DNA of 32,403 bases, taken from the IMG/VR virus record IMGVR_UViG_3300033993_000248, positions 1-32,403 of that record, one strand, 5' to 3'. The notes beneath the pieces are model-generated. The model was not told the DNA's origin, did not search any database, and saw only the letters and a list, made by a program, of their open reading frames with translations. The DNA comes from a virus. The position numbers and the translations under genes were made by a program. Positions 22,574-31,377 of this stretch are shown here, piece by piece (position 1 is the stretch's first letter; the number at the start of each line of letters is the position of its first letter).

Positions 22574-23763
22574 CATTTATAAGTCAGCCTACTGAGTGGG
22601 ATCCCATTTGCAATCCAACAATATTTGTTTTTGAATCAGACAATACTGGGCAAGCTAACTTTTCATTTGTAATAGAGGTCTATCTTAATGCTGGCCTTAT
22701 TTCAACTCATCAAGTATTCCCTGAAGATGGGGATAGTGGAAAGTTTGACTTATCAAGTATTGGTAGAGCTATTATAGTTAATAACTTCCCAGATCCATTG
22801 CTACTAGATCAAGAGCTGATGAATGGCAGTCAAACATTTTCATTATTAGTGTATGAGAGATATGGCACGCCAGCTGAGGTTATCATTGCATCAGCAGAGG
22901 CAAGCAATGGAATTGAATTTTTAAATGCAGCTTTTAGACAAGAGTTTTGGCTGTCATGGAATTATCAAGATTATAATATTGAGCAAGCCTCTGGTACTAG
23001 ATTATTCTTGACTGAATTCCCAAGAGATAAAAGAGATCTTGTAGGATATTATGACTATAAATATCTAAGCATAATCAATAGCACAGGGAACTTAGTGTAT
23101 GGTCAAGCTGTTTTATATGACATAAATAATTCAGTAATTGCATCAGCTTACTTTATAAAAGATCACCGTATTATACCACTTGTTCAAGTAGGTCCTGAAA
23201 ACTTAGTAAATGGTACAACTTTGGTTGTAGGTAATTTTACTAATTGCTACTATTATACGATTGAGATATATCAAAATGCTACACCATCAAAGGACTCTGA
23301 ACTTTATAAGATATACTACGATCAGTCATGTAGCAATTATCCAAGATACAGACTGCATTGGCTTAATAAGTTTGGTGCATGGGATTCATTCACTTTTAAC
23401 TTATTATCAGAGCATTCAACAGATATTGAGGCAACAAGATACAATAGAAGAACTGGTAGATGGCAAGCTGGTGACTATGAATATTCTTTAAGTGATGGCA
23501 ACAGAATGACTGTGAATAAGTCAATGAGTGATAAACTACTATTGAATAGTGATTGGATTCATGAGGACATACAGCAATGGTTAGTTAGAGATCTGTATGA
23601 ATCACCAAGGGTTTATATTCAGAAGGATTTTGGATCATCGGTTCTTGAGCCAGTGAACGTGACCAATGCTAACTATACATTAAAGCAAAGAAGAAAAGCT
23701 GGTCTTATTCAAGAGGCTGTTCAGATAGATAGAACATACACATATCAGACACAATTAGGATAG
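22564..23763 (+). CDS. Tail tip/distal tail protein
   Basis: A 399-residue beta-rich protein without enzyme motifs. YRLHWLNKFGAWDSFTFNLL near residues 258-277 and the Tyr-rich C-terminus match a family of minor tail proteins in Bacteroidota phages. Its N-terminal 120 residues look like a beta-sandwich. It abuts the large hub gene (stop TAG 23761-23763, next ATG 23764), suggesting the two form one tail-tip complex. Confidence 0.6.
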   Translation: MAITFISQPTEWDPICNPTIFVFESDNTGQANFSFVIEVYLNAGLISTHQVFPEDGDSGKFDLSSIGRAIIVNNFPDPLLLDQELMNGSQTFSLLVYERYGTPAEVIIASAEASNGIEFLNAAFRQEFWLSWNYQDYNIEQASGTRLFLTEFPRDKRDLVGYYDYKYLSIINSTGNLVYGQAVLYDINNSVIASAYFIKDHRIIPLVQVGPENLVNGTTLVVGNFTNCYYYTIEIYQNATPSKDSELYKIYYDQSCSNYPRYRLHWLNKFGAWDSFTFNLLSEHSTDIEATRYNRRTGRWQAGDYEYSLSDGNRMTVNKSMSDKLLLNSDWIHEDIQQWLVRDLYESPRVYIQKDFGSSVLEPVNVTNANYTLKQRRKAGLIQEAVQIDRTYTYQTQLG

Positions 23764-26166
23764 ATGGAGCTATACATCAATGACATACTTGTAGACCTTG
23801 ATGATAGGTTGCCATTCCCATTGACATACAATATCAGTGATGTGAAAGATTTGTCTAGTAGGAAGGGGAATAATTCCAAGACTATCATTTTGCCTGGTAC
23901 CAAAAAGAATGTATATCTAATGCATCAGGTGTTTATGACATCAGCTAGTGATCCAGTATTAGATACTCAAAGCGCATTCCTTAACTTTGATCCATCTGTA
24001 AAGTCAACAGCTAGGTATTATGATCAAGGTCTATTGCAGTTCAATGGTATATGTCAGCTGACTGAGTGCAACTGGATGAATGGCATGTGGAGATTTTCTA
24101 TCATCATGATATCAGAAACTGTTGACTACATTGGACTACTATCCAAGATCAGAATCAATGAGCTGTCATGGTCCGAATACACACATACACTAATCAAGGC
24201 CAATCAAGAGAATTCATGGGCTGGAACTATCCAGGTGAATGGTGTACCAACAAGCAACAAGACTGGAGCCAACTGGGATGGACTAGGATACTACTATGGA
24301 CTGATTGACTATGGTTATGATAGGCCAGCAGTGGATGCCTTTGGTGTGGAGCATATTCCGCCACAAGTATTCTGTTATGATATTTTAAAGAGGGCGTTTG
24401 ATTATTGCGGCATCAGCTGGTCATCAGCCTTCCTTGAGAGTCAAACATTCAAGAGAATGCTCATGGCCTTTGAAGGTGGATCATTACCAACAATCACAGC
24501 TGCTGATTCACTTGCCTTGTCAGCCTATACTACAGAGGACAATGGCACCAGTGGTCACATTATCAATGCTGACATTCCACTATCTAGTGGATGGAATCTA
24601 TTATTCGGTGGCAATAGAAGGGCTGACTTACAGAATACAGTCACTACAGATGCATATAATGCTACAGTGACATCTGATCCAGCTGGACAGATTGAGAATG
24701 CTGCTACATTCATGCGCTTTGTATCAGCTACTGAGGGCATCATGAGAATCAATTATGTTGGTGATCATGACTTGAATCTTGACTTTACAATCACTGGAGC
24801 CAATCTTGTGGATACATGGATCAGGTTTAAGCTGGTGCTGAAGATATACAAGAATGGATTTGTAGTATCTCAAGATGCTGTGTACCAAGGATTCTTTGAC
24901 AATGGTACTGGTGACTATTCAGCTACTATCAGCTTTGATTATATCAGAGATGTATTTGTGACCTTCAATGATGAGCTGAAATTTGTTCTAGTGTGGAATG
25001 TTTACGATTCATCTGTTGAGGCTGATGATATTCCTACGGCCTTCTCATTGAATACCAACATCACAAGCAACACAGCGGATCTCAATATCGTATTATCTGA
25101 GCAGTCACTTGAGCCAGGAGGAACTATCTTGATTGATAACTTTCTGCCAACAATGGACTGCGCCACATTCTTCAAAGGAATTACTACGGCATTCAATCTA
25201 TATGTCAAGCCTAATGTGAATGATAACACCATCCTTGAGATTGAGCCAATGGATGACTTCTATAACTCATCAGCTGATGCCTTGAATTGGACTCATCTAG
25301 TTGACTATAGCAGAGATTACAAGGTGACACCTACAATCAACTTTGCTAGCAACACATACAACTTTGTATTTGAGCAAGATGATGACTATTACAACTTCTA
25401 TTATGCACAAGATGTCCGGAAGCAGTATGGTGCCTTCAGCTTAGATTCACAGAATCAATTTGCTAAGAATACCACTGAATTCAAGCTCCCATTCTCACAG
25501 AAGGTGCTGGTGAATATTCCAGTAGATGAGAGTACCTTCACCAATATCATTGTGCCAAGGTCATTCCAAGTCAAGACTGAGCAAGATGGCACATCAGCTA
25601 TAGCTATCAAGAAGGGCAAGCCATTCCTTGTGCAGCTGGGACCAATGACTACAGCTACATGGGAATACATTGATGAGGATGGTATTGCCACTACTGAGGG
25701 ATCATATCCCTATGTGGGCCATCTAAATAGCTTGACATCACCTACCTTTGACTTCAATTTTGGGGTGCCTGAATATGTCTTCTATCAAGATGCGGCCTAC
25801 ACTACCAATAACTTATTCCATTATCATGAGAGATACATCAAGGAGGTTATATCTAGGTTTGGGAAGTTATTAACATGCTACATCAAGATAGATAATAGCA
25901 TGATCAACATGCTTAATTTTAAGGAGCTTATCAACATTGATGGTGTAATTTATAGACTTCAGAAGGTATCAGACTTCGATAGTGGAAAGGATAACACTAC
26001 ATTAGTGGAACTGATTCGCATAATAGAAGGGGAGAGTATCCAAACTTTTGATATAGAGATACCTTATCTCCCTGATAAAACTAACTTCAGAGAGACAGAA
26101 GGCAAGTTTACAGCTGGAGGTCAGACAAGAATAACGGAAGATAATTTAACTAGAATAACAGAATAG
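23764..26166 (+). CDS. Tail hub/baseplate-like protein
   Basis: An 800-residue protein, the second longest in the genome. The start NDILVDLDDRLPFPLTYNIS and the KGNNSKTIILPGTKKN segment (residues about 35-50) are typical of large tail-hub proteins in Bacteroidota phages. Centre and C-terminus are beta-rich and carry no catalytic motif. It ends with RITEDNLTRITE, a short repeat-like tag shared with the small protein at 26437. It probably closes the tail tip and holds the fibres. Confidence 0.65.
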   Translation: MELYINDILVDLDDRLPFPLTYNISDVKDLSSRKGNNSKTIILPGTKKNVYLMHQVFMTSASDPVLDTQSAFLNFDPSVKSTARYYDQGLLQFNGICQLTECNWMNGMWRFSIIMISETVDYIGLLSKIRINELSWSEYTHTLIKANQENSWAGTIQVNGVPTSNKTGANWDGLGYYYGLIDYGYDRPAVDAFGVEHIPPQVFCYDILKRAFDYCGISWSSAFLESQTFKRMLMAFEGGSLPTITAADSLALSAYTTEDNGTSGHIINADIPLSSGWNLLFGGNRRADLQNTVTTDAYNATVTSDPAGQIENAATFMRFVSATEGIMRINYVGDHDLNLDFTITGANLVDTWIRFKLVLKIYKNGFVVSQDAVYQGFFDNGTGDYSATISFDYIRDVFVTFNDELKFVLVWNVYDSSVEADDIPTAFSLNTNITSNTADLNIVLSEQSLEPGGTILIDNFLPTMDCATFFKGITTAFNLYVKPNVNDNTILEIEPMDDFYNSSADALNWTHLVDYSRDYKVTPTINFASNTYNFVFEQDDDYYNFYYAQDVRKQYGAFSLDSQNQFAKNTTEFKLPFSQKVLVNIPVDESTFTNIIVPRSFQVKTEQDGTSAIAIKKGKPFLVQLGPMTTATWEYIDEDGIATTEGSYPYVGHLNSLTSPTFDFNFGVPEYVFYQDAAYTTNNLFHYHERYIKEVISRFGKLLTCYIKIDNSMINMLNFKELINIDGVIYRLQKVSDFDSGKDNTTLVELIRIIEGESIQTFDIEIPYLPDKTNFRETEGKFTAGGQTRITEDNLTRITE

Positions 26167-26168
26167 AT

Positions 26169-26435
26169 ATGGCAGTTTGGGAAGAAATACTGGTGGCAAG
26201 CCAGGGAACATTGATAGTGAATGACACTACAGAAAAGACAATAGTTTATGATGCAATCTTTGTCCTTGAGGACACTATCTTTGCAAGCATCAAGGTGGGT
26301 GGTGTTGACATCAAAGCTGAGTTAATAACTACACCAGGCACAGCGGTAAAAGCTGGAGCAATGATTAGATGTACTGGAGCTCGCAAATTTTCAGCTATTG
26401 ACTTGACATCAGGATCTGTAGCTTTAATCTTGTAA
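26169..26435 (+). CDS. Small tail-associated beta protein
   Basis: 88 residues, beta-rich (AIFVLEDTIFASIKVGGVD; FSAIDLTSGSVALIL). The ending LTSGSVALIL resembles the closing strand of small fibre-attachment or decoration proteins. It is located two bases after the tail hub gene. Function is unknown. Confidence 0.55.
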   Translation: MAVWEEILVASQGTLIVNDTTEKTIVYDAIFVLEDTIFASIKVGGVDIKAELITTPGTAVKAGAMIRCTGARKFSAIDLTSGSVALIL

Positions 26436-26436
26436 G

Positions 26437-26577
26437 ATGTACGGATACGGATTCACAATGATGTTCAATAGTGCAACCGCTGCCATTAAGGCTGTGGCTG
26501 ATGCGCTATTCAATAGACTGTCTGAGGATGGTATCAACAGAATGACAGAAGATAATATACAACGAATAACAGAATAA
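26437..26577 (+). CDS. Small protein with RITED tail, 46 residues
   Basis: Too short for most gene finders. It runs from ATG 26437 to TAA 26575-26577, one base after the previous stop and three before the next start. After an amphipathic helix (NSATAAIKAVADALFNRL) it ends in RMTEDNIQRITE, closely matching the tail hub C-terminus. That shared end argues it is a real gene. The tag may dock fibre parts. Confidence 0.6.
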   Translation: MYGYGFTMMFNSATAAIKAVADALFNRLSEDGINRMTEDNIQRITE

Positions 26578-26580
26578 GAC

Positions 26581-27879
26581 ATGGGAGTAAAGATATCAGG
26601 CTTAACGGCCAAAGGGGCAACAATAGCAGACACTGATTTAGTAGAGGTGTCTCAATCAGCTGGAGCTGGTTTATACACATCACGCAGTGTAACTGGTGCG
26701 AACATCAAGGCATTGGTAACAGATGCGAATATGACTACTTCAGACATCACTACAAATGATGTAAGTACAGCGAAGCACGGATTTGCACCAAAAGCACCAA
26801 ATGATACTACAAAGTTTTTAAGAGGTGATGCAACGTGGGCGGTGCCAGCATCAGGCGGTCTAACCGAATTTACTGAAGCAGAGAATACAGCAGCACCAAA
26901 CGGTACTGTGCCAGTTAATTCATTAACACCAGTAACTGCTACAACGGATGCAGATGTAGCAATAGTTCCTAAGGGTGCTGGGGCTTTTACGTTAGACATT
27001 GCTGATAATACAACAGCAGGAGGTAATAAAAGAGGTGCAAAGGCAGTTGATTTGCAAATGGAGAGAGCAAATGCAAATCAGGTAGCAAGTGGTGAATGGT
27101 CTTTTATTGCTGGTAGAAATAATAGAGCAAGTGCAAATTATGCTACTTCGTTAGGAGTTGAAAATCTTTCTTCTGGTATTTTAGGCTCTTTTTCTTGTGG
27201 TTATTTATCTTCTGCAACTGGTTCTGGTTCTTTAGCACACGGCTATGCAAATACAGCAAGTGGCAGTGATGGTTCAGTGGCAATGGGCTATAACAATACT
27301 GCGAGTGGTACATCTTCAATTGCATTAGGAACCCAAAATCAAGCAACAGGAGCAGCCTCAGTGGCGTTAACTTCTAATGCAATAGCTAATGGTGATTATT
27401 CATTTGCATCTGGATTTTATTCTCGTGTTTTTGGAATTCAAGGCAGAGTAGTATTTGGAAGAGTAATAAGTGCAGCTGGAGATTGTCAGCAGTCTAAATT
27501 TTTTCTTGGAATTAGAACTACTGGAAACACAGCTACTACTGTTACTGTAGCTGGTGGGGCAGCATCTACAACAAACCAAGTAATTTTATCTAACGATTCA
27601 GCATTTAGATTCAAAGGTACAATTATAGGAAAGCAATCAGGAAGCACAAACGTAGCAGCTTGGGATGTAGATGGTATAATTGTCAGAGGAGCCAACGCAG
27701 CATCTACAACATTATCATTAGGTAACGTGACATTGGTACAGAATACACCAGCTTGGGGTACACCAACTTTGGCAGCAGATACAACTAACGGAGGTCTTAG
27801 AGTACAAGTAACGGGTGCAGCAGCAACTAATATTCAATGGACTGCGGCAATAGAAACAACAGAAGTAATTTACGCTTAA
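26581..27879 (+). CDS. Tail fibre with YadA-head-like repeats
   Basis: A 432-residue protein. The N-terminal 80 residues are a conserved fibre-attachment segment with KFLRGDATWAVP, frequent in phage tail fibres. Residues about 185-285 hold head-type repeats of trimeric autotransporter adhesins: SVAMGYNNTASGTSSIALG, then NQATGAASVAL, then GDYSFASGFYS. The C-terminal 130 residues form another beta domain. It should be a trimeric receptor-binding fibre. Codon use in the repeat region is AT-richer than in neighbours, as in fibres exchanged between phages. Confidence 0.75.
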   Translation: MGVKISGLTAKGATIADTDLVEVSQSAGAGLYTSRSVTGANIKALVTDANMTTSDITTNDVSTAKHGFAPKAPNDTTKFLRGDATWAVPASGGLTEFTEAENTAAPNGTVPVNSLTPVTATTDADVAIVPKGAGAFTLDIADNTTAGGNKRGAKAVDLQMERANANQVASGEWSFIAGRNNRASANYATSLGVENLSSGILGSFSCGYLSSATGSGSLAHGYANTASGSDGSVAMGYNNTASGTSSIALGTQNQATGAASVALTSNAIANGDYSFASGFYSRVFGIQGRVVFGRVISAAGDCQQSKFFLGIRTTGNTATTVTVAGGAASTTNQVILSNDSAFRFKGTIIGKQSGSTNVAAWDVDGIIVRGANAASTTLSLGNVTLVQNTPAWGTPTLAADTTNGGLRVQVTGAAATNIQWTAAIETTEVIYA

Positions 27880-27888
27880 TTATAAACT

Positions 27889-28182
27889 ATGGCAATTTAC
27901 AATACATTACACATATTTGGGTACGGAGAGACTCAAGTAATTACAGATAAAGAAAATAAGAAGGTAGCAACTGATTCAATTGTCGGAGTGCAGTTATTAG
28001 TAGATGACCTTTACTCTAAGAAACCATCTGACAATCCAGCAACAACTGAGTATAGAACAATCACTATTTTGAATGAGATATTTGCAGATTATTCAGATGA
28101 ACAAGGCAATAACTTTAGAGTTGACTATTCAGAACTGAATGCAGCACTTATTGATGCAGTAGTTATTGAGGTATTAAAATAA
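27889..28182 (+). CDS. Small tail/fibre-associated protein
   Basis: A 97-residue protein beginning MAIYNTLHIFGYGETQVIT, a family common next to fibre or tail genes of Bacteroidota phages. It is mostly alpha/beta with a helical end (LNAALIDAVVIEVLK). It may help assembly of the fibre upstream. No enzymatic motif is present. Confidence 0.6.
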   Translation: MAIYNTLHIFGYGETQVITDKENKKVATDSIVGVQLLVDDLYSKKPSDNPATTEYRTITILNEIFADYSDEQGNNFRVDYSELNAALIDAVVIEVLK

Positions 28183-28208
28183 TCTATTGTTAAAATATTA
28201 ACTTTATG

Positions 28209-28233
28209 AAGGCTGGGAAACTAGCCTTTTTTT
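28209..28233 (+). terminator. Intrinsic terminator before tape measure gene
   Basis: AAGGCTGG (28209-28216) pairs with CTAGCCTT (28221-28228) around a GAAA loop, one pair being G-U, and T7 follows (28227-28233). It lies 26 bases after the previous stop. No promoter is visible between it and the tape measure, so read-through probably sets tape measure dose. Confidence 0.8.
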
Positions 28234-28243
28234 GAATATAGAC

Positions 28244-30724
28244 ATGGCAAATAAGGAAGCAGTATTTTCACTACGGGTTGACACTGGCAACAGTGTTCAG
28301 GATGTGCAATCATTTGACAAGGCAGTCAACAATCTGAATAAGGATCTGCAAGCAACACAGAAAACTGCTGCCTCAGATGCTGGCACAGATGCCTTTGCTG
28401 AGAAACTAGCGGAGCTAAATGCAAGGGTTGAAGCTGGAGGATTGAGCTTGAGAGAGATGACTCAAGTCATGAAGCAATATCAGACTATTGCAGCTCAAGC
28501 TGGTGTTGAGTCACCAGTGGGTGCTCAGGCCATTCAGAATGCTGCGAATTTAAAGGATGAGATAGGTGATCTAAAGGCACAAACCACAGCTCTCTCCTCT
28601 GACTTTGTGGGCCTTGATACAGCACTAGCTGGGATTGATACTGGAGCAGCTATTTTTGGAGGCTTTCAGTCAGCCATTGCATTGACTGGTGTAGAGTCTG
28701 AGCAATTGGTGCAGACAATGGTGAAGCTGCAAGCTGTGCAAGGTGTGGTGAATGCAGTGAGCACTGTTGCCAACAATTTGAATAAAGAGGCTATTCTAGG
28801 GATTCAACTTAGGAATGTAGCACAAAAGATTCAGAATGCATTCATAGTTGAGAATACAGCAGTCACTACTGGTAATGCTGTTGCCACTACAGCCATGAGC
28901 ACAGCACAGAAAGCTGCTGCTGTTGCTACCAATTTGGGAACATTGGCCATGAAAGCATTGAATGCTGTGATGAAAGCCAATCCAATATTCTTGATTATTG
29001 CTGCACTTGCTGCTATTGCTGGAGCATTCATTGCGTTTGGTGACAATAGTGCTGAAGCTGCTGAGTCAAATGAGAAATTCAATAAGAGTCTTGAGAATGG
29101 CCGTAAAGCTCTTGATGATTCATTCAGTGCATTGCAGAAATATACAAGCAACAGAATAGCTTTGATGAAGGCTGCTGGTGCAACTGATGAAGAGATCACC
29201 AAGGCTGAGATTAAGAATCTTGAGATACTAGCGAAGGCTCGCCAGGATGCAAGAGTCAAAGAGCAGTATGGATTCCAGAACTTACAGAAGAGATATCAGC
29301 AGATGCTGGATCAAGGTAATGAGGATGAAGCTGCCAAGATCAGAGAGCAATTGACTACATCAAGAGAAAGATATGTCAAGCTGGGTCAACAAGCCAAAGA
29401 CTACTATGCAGACATCAAGCAGCAGAGAGCAATTGATGCAGCTGAGAATGTTAAGAAGGTACAAGATAACGCTAAGAAGGTAGCAGAGAACGCTGAGAAA
29501 GTACAGAAGGATCAAGCTGATAAGTCAAAGGCTGCTGCTGATAAGGCAAGAGAGCAAAGAAAGCAAGACCTAGCTAAGATAAAAGAGGTTGAGGATGCCT
29601 TCAATCTGTCAATGCTTTCCAATAAGGAGCAAGAGATTGCAGCAGAACAAAAGAAATTTAACGAGGTTATAGCACTAGCAGTCAAGAATAATCAAGATAC
29701 TACTACATTGAGGCTGGCTTTGAAAAATTCCTTGAATGATATTGAGGCTAAGTATGCACAGATAGAGATTGATCTAGCTGATAAAACAGCCAAAGAAAAA
29801 AGAGATATTGAGATTGAAACATTCAACAAGAAAGAAGCTCTAAGAAGGGAAGAGATTGCAACAGAAGAGGCTTTCTTTGATGAATACAATGCAGCTTTAT
29901 TGACTGCTCAACAGACAGAAGAGCAAGCAGTGACAGACAAATACTTCAAACTGATTGAGGGTGCCAAACAATACGGCCTTGATATCACTAAACTAGAAGA
30001 GCAGCAGCAACAAGAGATCAGTAAGATTCAAAACAAATACAATGCTGAGAGACTTCAAAAACAGCTGGACAATGCTCAGTTTATCTTTGACCAATTCAGT
30101 GCCTTAAATGATGCCTTTAGCTCATTGGAGGATGCAAGGATGCAGAACATGCAAACAAGAGCCAATGATGAGCTGTCTGCATTGGATGCCAAGCATAAGA
30201 AAGAGCTAGAAGGTCAGAACTTAACAGCTGATCAAAAGAAAGCAATTGATGACAACTATGCAGCTGCAAAGTATCAGATTGAGCTAAAGAATTTCAATGC
30301 ACTTGAGGCTATTAAAAAGAAACAATTTGAACGTGATAAGATTCTCAGAATAGGTCAAGCAGCTATAGATACTGCTTCAGCAATTGTGAAAGGGATTGCT
30401 CAGTTTGGGCCGCCGCCATCCCCAGCTGGTATTGCTGCGATTGCATCAGCTGCCTTGATTGGTGCTACACAAATAGCTGCCATTGCTGCAACAAAATATC
30501 AATCAGGAACTGCGCCAACATTTGACACTAGCGGAGGTGTATCTGCTGGAGCTTCAGCCAATGAATTAGGTGGTGCCAATGCTAACACAAATACACAGCA
30601 GACTGATCTTACTGGATTGGCTGCACAGCAATCAGCTGGAATCAATCAAGTGTATGTCTTAGAGTCTGACATCACTGGCACACAGAATAATGTGGCTATT
30701 CAGAACAAGCTCAGTGTGTGGTAA
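28244..30724 (+). CDS. Tape measure protein
   Basis: 826 residues from ATG 28244 (an in-frame TTG at 28232 lies in the terminator tail). It is mainly helical, with long charged coiled coils at about 385-640 and Ala/Gln-rich segments. A hydrophobic stretch PIFLIIAALAAIAGAFIAFG lies at about 246-265, and a Gly/Ala-rich one lies near residues 705-755. It should set tail length and be ejected with DNA. By the usual 1.5 angstrom per residue, the tail would be roughly 120 nm. It is the longest protein here. Confidence 0.9.
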   Translation: MANKEAVFSLRVDTGNSVQDVQSFDKAVNNLNKDLQATQKTAASDAGTDAFAEKLAELNARVEAGGLSLREMTQVMKQYQTIAAQAGVESPVGAQAIQNAANLKDEIGDLKAQTTALSSDFVGLDTALAGIDTGAAIFGGFQSAIALTGVESEQLVQTMVKLQAVQGVVNAVSTVANNLNKEAILGIQLRNVAQKIQNAFIVENTAVTTGNAVATTAMSTAQKAAAVATNLGTLAMKALNAVMKANPIFLIIAALAAIAGAFIAFGDNSAEAAESNEKFNKSLENGRKALDDSFSALQKYTSNRIALMKAAGATDEEITKAEIKNLEILAKARQDARVKEQYGFQNLQKRYQQMLDQGNEDEAAKIREQLTTSRERYVKLGQQAKDYYADIKQQRAIDAAENVKKVQDNAKKVAENAEKVQKDQADKSKAAADKAREQRKQDLAKIKEVEDAFNLSMLSNKEQEIAAEQKKFNEVIALAVKNNQDTTTLRLALKNSLNDIEAKYAQIEIDLADKTAKEKRDIEIETFNKKEALRREEIATEEAFFDEYNAALLTAQQTEEQAVTDKYFKLIEGAKQYGLDITKLEEQQQQEISKIQNKYNAERLQKQLDNAQFIFDQFSALNDAFSSLEDARMQNMQTRANDELSALDAKHKKELEGQNLTADQKKAIDDNYAAAKYQIELKNFNALEAIKKKQFERDKILRIGQAAIDTASAIVKGIAQFGPPPSPAGIAAIASAALIGATQIAAIAATKYQSGTAPTFDTSGGVSAGASANELGGANANTNTQQTDLTGLAAQQSAGINQVYVLESDITGTQNNVAIQNKLSVW

Positions 30725-31352
30725 GAAATTTTACTTGTGTGCTTCCTCTCATCCACTGATCTGAGCATGAGAATGAGCCATAGAGGTCCAGCAATTGTTG
30801 GGCCTTTTTTGTGTCACTGCCTAGCTTGAGATTCTGTCCAGGTGAATGTGGTACCTGGTAGTAATTAAGATAGAGTGATTTCACAAAGTGATTGTGCCCC
30901 TCCCAAGATATTGAGTCAAACAATTCAATGAGCTTCTGACTATCCATCATCACTGGCTGATGACATTCAAAGTTTATTGTGGTGCATCCCATAGCTTTGA
31001 GCACATCCATAGTATTTTGACAAGCCTCCTGATATGTGGGTGCATGAAGGTCATTGATCATCAGATTGCCATTTGATATCACTGTATCCTCATTGAATTT
31101 AGGACCAAGAAAGAAATCATCATTCATGTATAGGAACTTGCCGCCAATGTGCCGGGCAAATGTCAACAGCTTGTGAGTCACATCACATCCTCTGACAGAT
31201 GACCTTGCATCAGGGATGATGTTATTGTATCCTCTGACATGATCACCAATGATATAGACTTCTGCATTAGGATATCTCTTTAAGGCCCAGTTAATGGAGT
31301 GCTGTATTGTGCTGCCTTCCTTGCCTTGTTTATGTGGGTATACTAGAATCAT
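30711..31352 (-). CDS. Stealth-like glycan phosphotransferase/glycosyltransferase, lone minus-strand gene
   Basis: A 213-residue protein and the only convincing minus-strand gene. KFLYMNDDFFLGPKF at about residues 91-105 matches the conserved region 2 (FLY.NDD.FLG) of Stealth capsular sugar-phosphate transferases, and FECHQPVMMDSQKL fits the next conserved His-Pro block. The GDHVRGYNN stretch near 35-43 is also typical of this fold. Its start CATG shares bases with an in-frame ATG for the protease (31351), and its end overlaps the tape measure by 14 bases. It could alter host surface sugars, or a glycan on the virion. A start at 31367 is possible. Confidence 0.7.
   Translation of the reverse strand: MILVYPHKQGKEGSTIQHSINWALKRYPNAEVYIIGDHVRGYNNIIPDARSSVRGCDVTHKLLTFARHIGGKFLYMNDDFFLGPKFNEDTVISNGNLMINDLHAPTYQEACQNTMDVLKAMGCTTINFECHQPVMMDSQKLIELFDSISWEGHNHFVKSLYLNYYQVPHSPGQNLKLGSDTKKAQQLLDLYGSFSCSDQWMRGSTQVKFLTTH
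30784..30810 (+). terminator. Plus-strand terminator embedded in the minus-strand gene
   Basis: AGGTCCAGC (30784-30792) pairs with GTTGGGCCT (30797-30805) with two G-U pairs and loop AATT, then T6 (30805-30810). It lies 60 bases after the tape measure stop. On the opposite strand the same bases encode residues near the C-terminus of the Stealth-like protein (KKAQQLLDLY). Confidence 0.75.
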
Positions 31353-31377
31353 GGAACAAAAATACATATTATCTAAT

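Noticed and set aside
26652-26999. 115-codon minus-strand frame opposite the fibre N-terminus
   Set aside because: It is antisense to clear fibre sequence, has no motif and no leader; a codon-bias shadow.
27143-27346. 67-codon minus-strand frame inside the fibre gene
   Set aside because: Leu/Ser/His/Lys-rich composition is a shadow of the repeated fibre sequence.
28831-29259. 142-codon minus-strand frame opposite the tape measure
   Set aside because: Ala/Ser-rich mirror of a helical tape measure; typical antisense shadow.
31357-31364. Minus-strand TATTTTTG box before the Stealth-like gene
   Set aside because: No TTG at the required spacing, and transcription would begin at the ATG itself.
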